From assembly GCF_008329535.1 (NCBI RefSeq), contig NZ_NPKR01000007.1, positions 310,001-374,000 on the forward strand: a DNA stretch of 64,000 nt, read 5' to 3'. The stretch is from Mycolicibacterium sp. P1-18 (GTDB lineage Bacteria; Actinomycetota; Actinomycetes; Mycobacteriales; Mycobacteriaceae). The notes below the pieces were generated by a model. The model was not told the DNA's origin. It was given only the letters and a program-made list of their open reading frames with translations, and searched no databases. Position 1 is the stretch's first letter. Every line of letters starts with the position of its first letter. Made by a program: the position numbers and the translations under genes. This document shows positions 23,503 through 32,588 of this stretch, in pieces.

Positions 23503-24579
23503 TCAGGCCAGCTGGAATTCGCTGAGGGGCGCTTCCTGCGGATAGCTCACTGGACCGCCGATGTCGTACGCCGCGTTCAGCGCACCGATGAAGGCCGGGT
23601 CATGCAGTGGCGCGCTGGGGATGTCGAGCTTCACGCCGGTCTTGGCGAGGTTGTCGACGAGCATGTCGATGGCCTTGTCGACGGTCAGGTCATCGGAGCC
23701 GTCCATGTTCCTCTTCAGCTCGTCGTAGTCTGAGAAGACCTCGGCCGACCAGTGCACCAGGAAGCGCAGCTCGTCTGTGTGGTGGCGCCCGATCACTTGG
23801 TCGCCGTTTCGCAGCACCCAGCCGTCGCGGTCGCTGGGGTCGCCAGCGAAGACCGTGTCGAAGGCAAGTCCGGCCGGAACCTGTTGCTCCAGCGGACCGT
23901 TCGCCTCTCCGCGATGAACCATCATCTCGTTCTGCACCACGACGCCGCGGTTGTACAGAGGGGGGAGCAGACGACGGGGATCCTTGCGGGGCCCCTCTGG
24001 CCAATAGGTGAAGCCGCTACTCTCGTCGTGGGAGAACCACGTGATGACCTGAGCCATCTTGATCAGGTAGTCGGTGAACAGACCCGACTTCCCCATGACA
24101 CTGCACAGCCAGGTCGGGGCGTTCTCGTAGCGCACCCCGCGAAAGCTCGGCGAATCCAGATGGCCAGGGTCACGATTGGCGCACGGACCGTTGATGTTGA
24201 ACAACATGAGTTCAGGCTTGGCGTAATCGGCATTCCAGTAGGACTTCGCCATGTTCAGGAAGCCTTCGTTGTAGAACACATCGTGCAGTTCGGGGTACAG
24301 CACCGAGCCGTAGTTGGCGAGGTAACCGCGGAAGGTGGGGGTCAAGAACAGGTCGAGAGACGGCGTGAAGCCCTCGGGGAAGGCCCCACTCATGGTGGCC
24401 ATCAACTCATCTGCCGACGCAAAGTGCTGAGCGATGATGAGCTTCCACGGGCCGTCGTTGCGCACCACGTCGAAGAGGCGCTGGCGCTGATCATCGGTGT
24501 ACACGGCGTCGATCTCGCGAGGCGGCGCCGCCGGACGCAGCACGTTGGACAGTTCCATCCGGCGTTCGTCGGTGAGCAT
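23503..24579 (-). CDS. Unassigned protein with HxD...H oxygenase-like motifs
   Basis: A 358-aa soluble protein with no family I recognise with certainty. Features: NRDPGHLDSPSFRGVRYENA contains His-x-Asp, and about 90 residues later EMMVHRGEANGPL contains His followed by Arg; spacing and context resemble the HxD...H...R iron/2-oxoglutarate site of phytanoyl-CoA-type dioxygenases. Around them are aromatic-rich segments (WFSHDESSGFTYWPEGP, LVHWSAEVFSDYDELKRNM). ATG 24579 has AAAGGAG at ideal spacing, so it is well translated, and it leads a two-gene unit with the SDR at 22704. A steroid or terpenoid hydroxylase role is possible but unproven. Confidence 0.6.
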   Translation of the reverse strand: MLTDERRMELSNVLRPAAPPREIDAVYTDDQRQRLFDVVRNDGPWKLIIAQHFASADELMATMSGAFPEGFTPSLDLFLTPTFRGYLANYGSVLYPELHDVFYNEGFLNMAKSYWNADYAKPELMLFNINGPCANRDPGHLDSPSFRGVRYENAPTWLCSVMGKSGLFTDYLIKMAQVITWFSHDESSGFTYWPEGPRKDPRRLLPPLYNRGVVVQNEMMVHRGEANGPLEQQVPAGLAFDTVFAGDPSDRDGWVLRNGDQVIGRHHTDELRFLVHWSAEVFSDYDELKRNMDGSDDLTVDKAIDMLVDNLAKTGVKLDIPSAPLHDPAFIGALNAAYDIGGPVSYPQEAPLSEFQLA

Positions 24580-24595
24580 GAATTCTCCTTTAATC

Positions 24596-24624
24596 GTTCT
24601 GTTGCAACGAGTGTGAGACAGAAC
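24596..24624. promoter_or_regulatory. Inverted repeat upstream of the HxD protein gene
   Basis: GTTCTGT (24596-24602) and ACAGAAC (24618-24624) are exact inverted 7-mers spaced by 15 nt, beginning 17 bp before the ATG at 24579. The spacing (22 bp centre to centre) suits a dimeric regulator. A short palindrome, GTTGCAAC, overlaps the left arm at its 3' side. Confidence 0.45.
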
Positions 24625-24681
24625 TCATGTCCCCGAACCGGGCCTGTCCGGTGGTTGGGACGTCTGTCGTGAGCGAAGTCC

Positions 24682-25626
24682 TCAAAAGTCCAGAGGGTGG
24701 GCGAACTTGGCGCGCAGCAGCGCACCCGTCTCCGCGATGGCAAGCCGCCCGCGTGCCGTGGTGTCGGAGCGCATCAGAAACCCGTGATAGACACCGGGAT
24801 AGCGGGTCAGCGTGGTCTGCACTCCGGCGGCGCGAAGCCGGTCGGCGTACCGCTCACCCCAATCTCGGATCGGATCACAGCTCGCGGTCAGCACTATCGC
24901 CTGGGGCAGGCCGGACAGGTCGGCTGCATAGGCTGGTACCCGGTAGGCGTCGTGCGGCGTGCCGGCCCCGCGGTCGGCGAGGTCGTGCATGAAGGTGATG
25001 TCGTCCAGCGACAACAGCGGCGCGTCGGGCTGGCTGGTGATCGACGACGCGGCCATGTCGCGGTCGAGGCCGGGATACATCAGGACTTGGGCGAAGATGG
25101 CTGGCCCGCCGCGGTCGCGGGCGGCCAATGCCACTGCGGCAGCAAGTGATCCGCCCGCACTGTCGCCGACGACGGCAACCCGCGACCGGTCGAGACGCAG
25201 CTTCTCGGCGTTGTCGGCGACCCACGTCGTCGCGGCGTAGGCGTCCTCGAACTGGGCTGGGGGCGGGTTCTCCGGAGCCAGTCGGTAGTCGATCGACACG
25301 ACGGTCGCCGTACTGGCGGTGGCGAGCATCCTCGCCAACGGCTCGAAGGAGTGGTTGGAGCCCAGCACCATTCCGCCGCCGTGGAAGTAGACCAGCACGG
25401 GCCCGTCCGGTACGGGGGTGGGCCGATAGATGCGCACCCCGATCTCGCCGACCGCACCGGGAATCGAACGGTTCTCGACGGTGACCATGGCCGGCATGTC
25501 GCCGGGGAGGGGCGCGGATTCGAGTCCTTGTCTGATCTCCGCCAGACCCCGCTGGCGCATGGGCGGTATGACGCCGAACGAGGCCACCCGGGCGGCCGCG
25601 TCGGGATCTAGCGGGTAAACAGTCAC
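24682..25626 (-). CDS. Alpha/beta hydrolase of the hormone-sensitive lipase family
   Basis: A 314-aa esterase with the oxyanion motif YFHGGGMVLG, nucleophile GDSAGGSLAAAVA, a DPIRDWGERYADRL acid-residue segment and the C-terminal His in YPGVYHGFLM. HSL-family enzymes cleave carboxyl esters; in this setting a steroid ester or lactone is plausible. The start is GTG 25626, two bases after the stop of the upstream SDR, implying coupling; the frame is open further up but would overlap that SDR. Confidence 0.88.
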   Translation of the reverse strand: MTVYPLDPDAAARVASFGVIPPMRQRGLAEIRQGLESAPLPGDMPAMVTVENRSIPGAVGEIGVRIYRPTPVPDGPVLVYFHGGGMVLGSNHSFEPLARMLATASTATVVSIDYRLAPENPPPAQFEDAYAATTWVADNAEKLRLDRSRVAVVGDSAGGSLAAAVALAARDRGGPAIFAQVLMYPGLDRDMAASSITSQPDAPLLSLDDITFMHDLADRGAGTPHDAYRVPAYAADLSGLPQAIVLTASCDPIRDWGERYADRLRAAGVQTTLTRYPGVYHGFLMRSDTTARGRLAIAETGALLRAKFAHPLDF

Positions 25627-25628
25627 AG

Positions 25629-26492
25629 TCAGTGCTCGGACGGTTCGAATCGCTGCTTGGTGCGCAACACCGGGGGACGTTGCGTGGCAAGGGTTGTCGC
25701 ACGCTCGGTCATGGCCGACCCGACGTAGTCGGGTTGTGTCAACAGATAGAAATGGCCCTGCGCTGCCTGGTCGAAGACCACCTCTGCCGCGGCGATCGGA
25801 TCCATCGCCTCGGCTTTGATGTCCAGCATTGCAGTGCGTTGTGATTCCGCGGCGGCCACGTCGCCGTCGCGGACACCGCCGGCGGACTCGAAGATGTTGG
25901 ACACCACCGCGCCCGGGAGTACCGCCTGGACGTGAACGTGGTCGACGTGGCCGGCCAATTCGACTTCGAGGCGTAGACACTCGGTCAGGGCGAGGACCGC
26001 GTGCTTGCTCATGATGTAGGGCGCCTGCAGTGGGACCGCGGCCACGCCGCCGATGGAAGACAGATTCCAGACCCAGGACTGCTCGGGTGAAGCCAGCATC
26101 CTGGGCAGGAATGCCCGCACGCCGTGGAACACGCCGTTGACGTTGACGTCGACGACGCGGTTCCAGTTCGCCACCGGGGTATCCCACAGGTAGCCGAACT
26201 GTTCGACACCCGCGTTGTTGACCAGCAGGCGCACGTTCCCCACGTCGCGATGGGTGCGCTCGGCCAGTTCGACTACCGCGTCGGCATCCCGGACGTCGCA
26301 GTCGTACGCGTACGCCGCGCTTCCGTCCGCGACGAGTTCGTCGCGGAGACGGTTCGCCGCGTCCACGTCGACGTCCGCGATCACGACGGTCATGCCGAGT
26401 CGCGAGGCCTGGCGGGCCAACCCGGCTCCGATGCCGGCCCCTGCTCCGGTGATGACGGCGACGCCGCCGCTGAAGATCTCGCGTGCGGCCAT
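25629..26492 (-). CDS. Short-chain dehydrogenase/reductase
   Basis: A 287-aa SDR with AVITGAGAGIGAGLARQ, VIADVDVDAANRL (Asp after strand 2), VNNAGVEQFGY, catalytic WNLSSIGG and YIMSKHAVLAL (Tyr-x3-Lys). The C-terminus is longer than usual (about 50 residues, FDQAAQGHFYLLTQPDYVGSA...), as in actinobacterial SDRs acting on bulky alcohols. It lies between the SnoaL-like gene and the esterase in a compact minus-strand group. Confidence 0.88.
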   Translation of the reverse strand: MAAREIFSGGVAVITGAGAGIGAGLARQASRLGMTVVIADVDVDAANRLRDELVADGSAAYAYDCDVRDADAVVELAERTHRDVGNVRLLVNNAGVEQFGYLWDTPVANWNRVVDVNVNGVFHGVRAFLPRMLASPEQSWVWNLSSIGGVAAVPLQAPYIMSKHAVLALTECLRLEVELAGHVDHVHVQAVLPGAVVSNIFESAGGVRDGDVAAAESQRTAMLDIKAEAMDPIAAAEVVFDQAAQGHFYLLTQPDYVGSAMTERATTLATQRPPVLRTKQRFEPSEH

Positions 26493-26497
26493 CGAGA

Positions 26498-26983
26498 TTA
26501 CGGGGCCACGGTTGCGGTGGCGGCGGCGCTGTACTGCGCGAAGGGAACCGAGTCCTCGGCGTCGAGGACGACGTGCAGCGAGGTTAGGACCAAACCTGTG
26601 GTGCCCCGACGAATGCCGGCGTCGACGATTCCGCTGGACACGTCGAACGGCACCGAGTTGGTGATTTGGTTGACGTAAAGGTAGAAGCGAACCTTGGTGA
26701 CGTCACCGTCGGTGCCGGTGCGGAAGACGTTGGTGGTGTGGTGACGCAAGGGGTAGGGGTTCTCATTGCGGTGCTCGATGAGCCACGCCACCGTCTCTGG
26801 GCCACCGTCGATTTCGGCGGCGAGCAGATGCTCGAAGGCGCAGTTGCCGGAGTCGGATCGGCTGACGTAGGTCATGTCGTCGGCAATCCGGGTGGCCATT
26901 TCGGCGAAGTGGCCCTGGTCGTAGTGGAACCAGAACTCGGCGAGGAACTCCTGGACTTCTGACAGTGTGATCTCGTTGCTCAT
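26498..26983 (-). CDS. SnoaL/NTF2-like protein
   Basis: A 161-aa cone-shaped NTF2-fold protein: EVQEFLAEFWFHYDQGHFAE and MATRIADDMTYVSRSD form the first helices and strand, followed by EHRNENPYPLRHHTTNV and VTKVRFYLYVNQI strands. The fold covers ketosteroid isomerase, polyketide cyclases and small subunits of ring hydroxylases. No clear isomerase Tyr-Asp pair is evident, so the reaction is unknown. It lies 5 bp upstream of the SDR, same strand. Confidence 0.7.
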   Translation of the reverse strand: MSNEITLSEVQEFLAEFWFHYDQGHFAEMATRIADDMTYVSRSDSGNCAFEHLLAAEIDGGPETVAWLIEHRNENPYPLRHHTTNVFRTGTDGDVTKVRFYLYVNQITNSVPFDVSSGIVDAGIRRGTTGLVLTSLHVVLDAEDSVPFAQYSAAATATVAP

Positions 26984-27045
26984 GGCACCGAGTCAACGCG
27001 ATCGGGGAGACGGCGCCACTGCCGATGCCCGATCAGTGGAACATC

Positions 27046-28083
27046 TCAGGCGGTGATGAGGCTCCACAACCCACGGCCTCCGGCGGCCAGCGCCGCATCG
27101 GTGATCACCGCGTCCCAGTGGTCGACCGAGCCGTAGTCCGACCGCCACGCCAGTGCGGCCCTGGTGAATTCGTGCAGCTGGTGTTCACGGGTGGTGCCGA
27201 TCGCACCGTGGATCTGATGCCCGTTGCGGACCACCACCGTTGCGGCGTGACCGGCGCAAGAGCGGGCGACGGCGATCATGAAGTCGAGCCTGTCGGTGGC
27301 CCACGAGTCGGCCACGGCAGCGGTCAGCGCCGCCTCGGTCGCCGACCGGGCCAACGCCGCTTCCGCAGCGCTGTCGGAAATCAGGTTCTGCATCGTCTGG
27401 AACTTCGACAGGGTCCGGCCGAACTGAACGCGGGTGCCGGCGTGCTCGATCGACGATTCGACGATGCTATCGAGCGCGGCGCACACCTGAATCGCCCGGA
27501 TCAGCGCGGCCTTGCGCACCAGCTGGTCGACCAATTGGTCGGATACCGGCACTCCGTCGAGAAGTGAGACGTCTGCGGTCACCGAGTCTCGTGGCTCGCC
27601 GATCGGGTTGGTCCTCGCCGAAATCACCACGCTCCCAATGGGTGCGTCGGTCAGTCGGTAGCCGCCGTCGACGCGCCAGACGACGACGATGCGTTGCGCA
27701 CTTCGCGCCCACGGCACCGCGGTAGCGGTACCGTCCTGGTCGAGGACGGCCACGGTGCGCACGGCGTCGTCGTAGGCCATGTCGTTGGCATCGAGAAGCC
27801 AGCACGCCAGTAGGTCGTGCTCCGCTACGGGGATTCGCACACCGTGTCGGACTGCGGCAGTCAGCAGCGCGGCGGCCTCCAACCAGCCGGCGCCGCTGCC
27901 GCCCTTGGATTCCGGCCCGGTCAGGCGCACCAGCCCGAGCTCGTCTAGGCGCCGCCACAAGTCCTCGTCGTGGTCGAATGCGCCTGCGGGCGTGCGGGTG
28001 TGGCGATGGGCGCCGAGGACGGCGTCCATCATCTCGATCAGGGCCGGATCGACGGTTGTCGGCGTGGTCTCCACTGTGGTCAT
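27046..28083 (-). CDS. Acyl-CoA dehydrogenase, small subunit of a heteromeric pair
   Basis: A 345-aa FadE-type protein that is shorter and more divergent in the N-terminal domain than the partner encoded just upstream. The FAD-binding C-terminal domain is clear (VQFGRTLSKFQTMQNLISD, QIHGAIGTTREHQLHEFTRA). Its ATG overlaps the stop of the partner gene (ATGA). Pairs of this design in mycobacteria (ChsE1-ChsE2, FadE28-FadE29) form alpha2beta2 enzymes that oxidise steroid acyl-CoAs too bulky for homotetramers; I infer the same here. Confidence 0.85.
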   Translation of the reverse strand: MTTVETTPTTVDPALIEMMDAVLGAHRHTRTPAGAFDHDEDLWRRLDELGLVRLTGPESKGGSGAGWLEAAALLTAAVRHGVRIPVAEHDLLACWLLDANDMAYDDAVRTVAVLDQDGTATAVPWARSAQRIVVVWRVDGGYRLTDAPIGSVVISARTNPIGEPRDSVTADVSLLDGVPVSDQLVDQLVRKAALIRAIQVCAALDSIVESSIEHAGTRVQFGRTLSKFQTMQNLISDSAAEAALARSATEAALTAAVADSWATDRLDFMIAVARSCAGHAATVVVRNGHQIHGAIGTTREHQLHEFTRAALAWRSDYGSVDHWDAVITDAALAAGGRGLWSLITA

Positions 28084-29222
28084 CTCATCCCCAGTCCGCG
28101 TGCGATCACGCCGCGCAAGACCTCGTTGGTTCCCCCGCGAAGGGTGAAGCCCGGTCGTTGGTCCATGGCCGTGGAGACCAGCTCGCCGAACGCGTGATCG
28201 CTGCCGTCGTGGGCGCAGTCCGCGAACTCGGCGACGTCGCCTTCGGTGGTGGTGCCGAGCACCTTGACCACCGCGGCCGACACGTCGGCGGACTCGTGGC
28301 GCTCCAAGGCGGTCGCCACGGAGGTGGACATGTGATGCAGACCCGCGACTCGCGCCACCAATCTGCCCAGCTCGTTGCTGCGGCGCACAGTGCCCTTGGC
28401 CGTCTGGTCGGCGGCGGCGGCGAGCACCATGAACGACGACAGGAACCGCTCTGGTCCGCTGCGTTCGAAGGCGAGTTCGGAGGTGACCTGTTGCCAGCCA
28501 TCACCGATCTCGCCGAACACCATCTCGTCGGGGACGAAGACGTCGTCGAGGATGACCTCGTTGAAGTGGTGGGCACCGTTCATCGACACGATGGGTCGGA
28601 CGTCGACGCCGAGGCCTGCGAGGTCCACGATGAACTGGCTGAGTCCGTCGTGACGATGCGCCGGGTCGACTGGGGCTGTGCGGGCGAGCACGATGAAGGC
28701 GTGGGCACGGTGTGCGCCGGAGGTCCACACCTTGGTTCCCGTCACCGTCCAGCCGCCCTCGACCCGGACCGCCCGGGTGCGCACGCTGGCAAGGTCGGAT
28801 CCCGAATCCGGCTCACTCATGCCGATGCCGAAGAAGCACGTACCGGCGACGATGCCGGGCAGGAATCGTCGCCGCTGCGTCTCCGTGCCGTACTTCAACA
28901 ACGAGGGGACGATTTGGCGATCAGCGATCCAGTGCGCTGCGACCGGGGCGCCGGCCGCCAGCAATTCCTCGGCGACGACGAAGCGCTCCAGGAACGAACG
29001 CCCGTGTCCGCCATACTTCTTCGGCACCGTCATGCCGAGCCATCCACGGGCGGCCAGTGCGGCACTGAAGTCCTCGTCCCACCCGGCCAACCAGCCGTCC
29101 ACCGATGGCGCGTACGTCCCTGCCGCCAGCTGTTCGTCGACGAACGCTCTGATCTCGCTGCGAAGTTCGTCGGTCGCCGACGAATCGAGGGCGGCCGGTG
29201 GCACCAACCGTGGCAGGGTCAT
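28080..29222 (-). CDS. Acyl-CoA dehydrogenase, partner subunit
   Basis: A 380-aa FadE with all three ACAD domains: helical N-terminus (LRSEIRAFVDEQL), middle domain (FFGIGMSEPDSGSDLASVRT and WTVTGTKVWTSGAH), and C-terminal domain ending FTLRGGTNEVLRGVIARGLGMR. It should dehydrogenate a steroid-derived acyl-CoA together with the downstream small subunit. Start ATG 29222 (MTLPRLVPPAALD) overlaps the stop of the enoyl-CoA hydratase gene (ATGA); an open frame above that is antisense-like and rejected. Confidence 0.9.
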   Translation of the reverse strand: MTLPRLVPPAALDSSATDELRSEIRAFVDEQLAAGTYAPSVDGWLAGWDEDFSAALAARGWLGMTVPKKYGGHGRSFLERFVVAEELLAAGAPVAAHWIADRQIVPSLLKYGTETQRRRFLPGIVAGTCFFGIGMSEPDSGSDLASVRTRAVRVEGGWTVTGTKVWTSGAHRAHAFIVLARTAPVDPAHRHDGLSQFIVDLAGLGVDVRPIVSMNGAHHFNEVILDDVFVPDEMVFGEIGDGWQQVTSELAFERSGPERFLSSFMVLAAAADQTAKGTVRRSNELGRLVARVAGLHHMSTSVATALERHESADVSAAVVKVLGTTTEGDVAEFADCAHDGSDHAFGELVSTAMDQRPGFTLRGGTNEVLRGVIARGLGMR

Positions 29223-29998
29223 GTGGCGCTCCGCCAGCGGCTGATCCGCTGCTCGTGCTCGGGGTCTCGATGTGCCAGTGGCTGCATGGCCGCGGCCATG
29301 CCGAGGGTGGACTCCAAGGCTCCAGTGCGGGACTCCTGCATGAGCCGCTTGGCCATTCGCAGCGCGTGCGTGAGGTTCTTGGTGATGCGTTCCGCCAGCG
29401 CGTGGGCCTCGGGAAGCAGTTTGTCGTGTGCGACGACGCGGCTGACCATTCCCCATGCCAGCGCGGTCTGAGCATCGACGCGGTCCCCGGTGAACGTCAT
29501 TTCGGCGGCCCGCTCGTAACCGATCGCCCGCGGCAGAAACCACGTTCCGCCGTCGCCGGGAATCAATCCGATCTGCACGAAACTCTCGGCGAACGACGCG
29601 CGTTCGGAGGCTACTCGGATGTCGCACATCATCGCCAGGTCGCAGCCCGCTCCGATGGCAGGCCCGTTGACCGCCGCGATCAACGGCACTTCCAGGCGTG
29701 CCAGTGCCCGGGGGATGCGCTGGATGCCGTCGACGTAGGCCCGACGCTGATCGAGCGCGCTGACACCGAACATGCCTTGCTGGTCTGCCATCTCCTTGAC
29801 GTTGCCGCCAGCCGAGAAGATCTTGCCTGCGCCGGTGAGGATGACGGCTCGCACGTCGGTGTCCGCATTGGCGTCCGACACGGCGGCTTCGAAGGCCGCG
29901 ATGAAGTCGGTGTCGGTGATCGCGTTGCCGACGTGCGGCATGTCGATGGTCCAGACCTGCGTCGCGCCAACCGTTTCGATCCTCAACGGGGCGCTCAC
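29219..29998 (-). CDS. Enoyl-CoA hydratase/isomerase family protein
   Basis: A 259-aa crotonase-fold protein. VWTIDMPHVGNAIT, AVILTGAGKIFSAGGNVKEM (oxyanion-hole strand), and LEVPLIAAVNGPAIGAGCDL plus FVQIGLIPGDGGTWFLPRAIG mark the family. The Asp of GDGG replaces the second catalytic Glu seen in classical hydratases, so isomerase or hydrolase activity is possible. GTG 29998 overlaps the ALDH stop (GTGA), and its own stop overlaps the ACAD start, placing it in a tightly coupled five-gene unit. Confidence 0.9.
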   Translation of the reverse strand: MSAPLRIETVGATQVWTIDMPHVGNAITDTDFIAAFEAAVSDANADTDVRAVILTGAGKIFSAGGNVKEMADQQGMFGVSALDQRRAYVDGIQRIPRALARLEVPLIAAVNGPAIGAGCDLAMMCDIRVASERASFAESFVQIGLIPGDGGTWFLPRAIGYERAAEMTFTGDRVDAQTALAWGMVSRVVAHDKLLPEAHALAERITKNLTHALRMAKRLMQESRTGALESTLGMAAAMQPLAHRDPEHEQRISRWRSAT

Positions 29999-31416
29999 GA
30001 GGGCAGCTGCAAGGACTTGGTCTGGAGGAATTCCTCGAACCCCACTCGACCGAGTTCGCGGCCGATTCCGGACTTCTTGTATCCGCCGAAGGGGGCGATC
30101 GGGTTGTACGCCCCGCCGTTCACGTCGAGCTGCCCGGTCTGCACCCCGCGGGCGAACGCGATGGCGGTGTCGGTGTCCTTCGCCCACACGGCGCCGGCCA
30201 GTCCGTACGGGGTTCCGTTCGCGATCTCGAGCGCCTCGTCCTCACCGTCGAACGGGATGACCGCCAAGACGGGACCGAACACCTCCTCCTGGCCCAGCTC
30301 GGAAAGGGGGTCGACGTCGGCGAATACCGTTGGGGCGATGAAGTATCCGACATCTCTGATTTGCCCGGCGCCACCGGTGAGCAGGCGAGCACCGTCTCGT
30401 TGGGCGCGTTCGATGAACCCCCTCACCGACCTGAACTGCGAGGCCGAGGCCGACGGCCCGATGCGAGTGGCCGGATCCCACGGATCGCCCACGGTGTAAC
30501 GCGCGACGGCGGCCTCGATCAGGTCGAGGGCCTCGCGGTACTGGGACCGCGGAACCAACATCCGAGTCCACGCCATGCAGGTCTGCCCACCGTTGAGGAA
30601 TGCGTTGCCGACACCCACCTTGACCGCTGTCTTCAGGTCCGCGCCCTCGAGGATGACGTTGGCCGACTTGCCGCCAAGTTCCAGGGTTGCCTTCTTGATC
30701 GCGCGTCCTGCCAATTCGGCGACGCGTGCACCGACGCCAGTGGAGCCGGTGAAGGACACCAGGTCCACGTCGGGATGCTGCGCGAGGCGCTCGCCGATGA
30801 CCGCGCCAGGACCCGACACCAGGTTCAGCACGCCCGCGGGCAGGCCGGCCTCGTTGACGGCGTCGACGAACGCGAACACCGACAGCGGGGCCTCGTTGCT
30901 GGGCTTGAGGACGACGGTGCAGCCGGCGGCGATCGCCGGGAGAACCTTGGCGACGACTTGATATAGCGGGTAGTTCCACGGCGTGATGGCGCCAACCACG
31001 CCGTAGGGCTCCCACAGCACCAACGAATTACCCATTCGCTCTTCGAATTCGAAGGAATCCAGCACGTCGGCGAAACCGCGAGCCACCGCGAGTGGCACCT
31101 GCGTCTGCACGCCTTGGGCGATGCGCACCGGAGCGCCCATCTCGGCGGTGATGGCCTCGGCGATCTCGGGCAACCGCTTCTCCATCGCCGACAGGATGAC
31201 GGCCACCCGCTCGCATCGCTCCGCGACCGTGACCAGCGGGTCGAACGCGTCCTTCGCGGCGGTTACGGCGGCGTCGACGTCGGCGACCGTGCCGGCGGGC
31301 ACACTACCAATGACGCGCTCGGTGGCGGGGTCGACCACCTCGATGGTGTCGCGGCCGTCGGGGATCGTCCACTCCCCGTTGATGAGTAGGGCAGTGCGCG
31401 TGTAGTCGTTGATCAT
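29995..31416 (-). CDS. NAD(P)-dependent aldehyde dehydrogenase
   Basis: A 473-aa ALDH with the proton-relay Asn (PWNYPLYQV), GSTGVGARV nucleotide loop, catalytic Glu in TLELGGKSANV and catalytic Cys in NGGQTCMAWTRM, then EEVFGPVLAVIPF and FGGYKKSGIGRELG. It oxidises an aldehyde to an acid; its place beside an alcohol dehydrogenase and acyl-CoA ligase suggests the chain alcohol, aldehyde, acid, acyl-CoA. Start ATG 31416 with GAGGA upstream; the long upstream frame is rejected. Confidence 0.94.
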   Translation of the reverse strand: MINDYTRTALLINGEWTIPDGRDTIEVVDPATERVIGSVPAGTVADVDAAVTAAKDAFDPLVTVAERCERVAVILSAMEKRLPEIAEAITAEMGAPVRIAQGVQTQVPLAVARGFADVLDSFEFEERMGNSLVLWEPYGVVGAITPWNYPLYQVVAKVLPAIAAGCTVVLKPSNEAPLSVFAFVDAVNEAGLPAGVLNLVSGPGAVIGERLAQHPDVDLVSFTGSTGVGARVAELAGRAIKKATLELGGKSANVILEGADLKTAVKVGVGNAFLNGGQTCMAWTRMLVPRSQYREALDLIEAAVARYTVGDPWDPATRIGPSASASQFRSVRGFIERAQRDGARLLTGGAGQIRDVGYFIAPTVFADVDPLSELGQEEVFGPVLAVIPFDGEDEALEIANGTPYGLAGAVWAKDTDTAIAFARGVQTGQLDVNGGAYNPIAPFGGYKKSGIGRELGRVGFEEFLQTKSLQLPS

Positions 31417-31463
31417 CGTCCTCGAGGCTCTCGGTGGGAGTGGTGCAGGAGTGGGCAGCGGGC

Positions 31464-32588
31464 TCAGGGCACGATTGCAGCGCGCACGTCGCGCTTTCCC
31501 TCTGCGGCGGAGAAGGCCTCGTTGATGTCCTCGAGCGAGTAGCTGGCCGCGGCCAATCGGTCGAGCGGGAGTGTGTGTTGGTGCTGAACCAGGAACGTCA
31601 GCGCGCGGGAGAGGACGGCCGGGTCGTAGAGCGAAATCCCCACCATCGTCTTGTTGCCGAAGACGAACCGCGACGGATCGAAGTCGAAGGTCTTGCCCAC
31701 GTTGATGTTGCCGATCTCCACGTACCGACCAAATTGCCCGAGCATCTGCAGACCCTCCTCGATCGCCGAGGGATGCCCGACGACCTCGACCACCACGTCG
31801 GCACCCTGGCTGTCGGTGAGTGCTCGAACTGCCCTGATTCGCTCCTTGGGCGTCGTGGCCGTGTTGAGGTCGATCACCGCGTCGGCGCCGAACGCCGTCG
31901 CCAGTTCCAGCCGTTCGGGTACCCCGTCGATGGCGATGACGCGGGCGGCGCCGCGAGCCTTGGCTACCGCGACGGCGTAGAGGCCTAGGGCACCAGCCCC
32001 CTGTACCACGACGTGCTCGCCGAGCTGTTGGTCGACGCGTTCGAGGCCATACATCACCTGTGACAGAGCACAATTGGCGCCGGCCGCGACGTCGTCGGAA
32101 ATGGCATCGGGCACGGTGTACACGACTGCTCCTGCCGGCAGCAGGAAGTAGTCGCCGTACCCGCCGACGAAGTACGGCGGCTCGTCGGCGCGTCCGAGCA
32201 TCGCCATCTTCAGGTTCAGACACGCGTTGCGTCGGCCAGCCAGGCAGTTGCGGCAGGTGTGGCAGCAGAAGAAGTAGGGGAACACCACCCGCGTGCCGAC
32301 ACCGAGCGGCGCACCGTTGGAGTCAGCCGTCACGCCGTCGCCGAGTGTTTCGACCGCGCCAACCATTTCGTGTCCCAACACGGTGGGCAGCTGGCCGCCG
32401 AGGCCGCGGGTCGCGAACGTCCCGTGCCAAGCATGAACGTCGGAGCCGCAGATGTTCGCCCGGATGACCCTGACCAGAATCTCGCCGGCAGCGACCTCGG
32501 GCAGCCTCGCCGTTTCGATCTTGAACGGTGTGCCCGGCGCGTCGAACCGCGCGATACGTCCCTCGTGCACGACGTGAAGTTCCTTCAT
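31464..32588 (-). CDS. Zinc-dependent alcohol dehydrogenase (MDR family)
   Basis: A 374-aa medium-chain dehydrogenase. Catalytic zinc ligands are Cys in ANICGSDVHAW, His-Glu in LGHEMVG, and Cys in the ANCALSQ region. The structural zinc lobe is CCHTCRNCLAGRRNAC. The NAD-binding motif is VVQGAGALGLYAVAVA with AIDG after it. Likely substrate is a primary or secondary alcohol in steroid or side-chain breakdown. Its ATG overlaps the stop of the ligase gene by one base (TAATG); ALDH follows 47 bp later. Confidence 0.92.
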   Translation of the reverse strand: MKELHVVHEGRIARFDAPGTPFKIETARLPEVAAGEILVRVIRANICGSDVHAWHGTFATRGLGGQLPTVLGHEMVGAVETLGDGVTADSNGAPLGVGTRVVFPYFFCCHTCRNCLAGRRNACLNLKMAMLGRADEPPYFVGGYGDYFLLPAGAVVYTVPDAISDDVAAGANCALSQVMYGLERVDQQLGEHVVVQGAGALGLYAVAVAKARGAARVIAIDGVPERLELATAFGADAVIDLNTATTPKERIRAVRALTDSQGADVVVEVVGHPSAIEEGLQMLGQFGRYVEIGNINVGKTFDFDPSRFVFGNKTMVGISLYDPAVLSRALTFLVQHQHTLPLDRLAAASYSLEDINEAFSAAEGKRDVRAAIVP

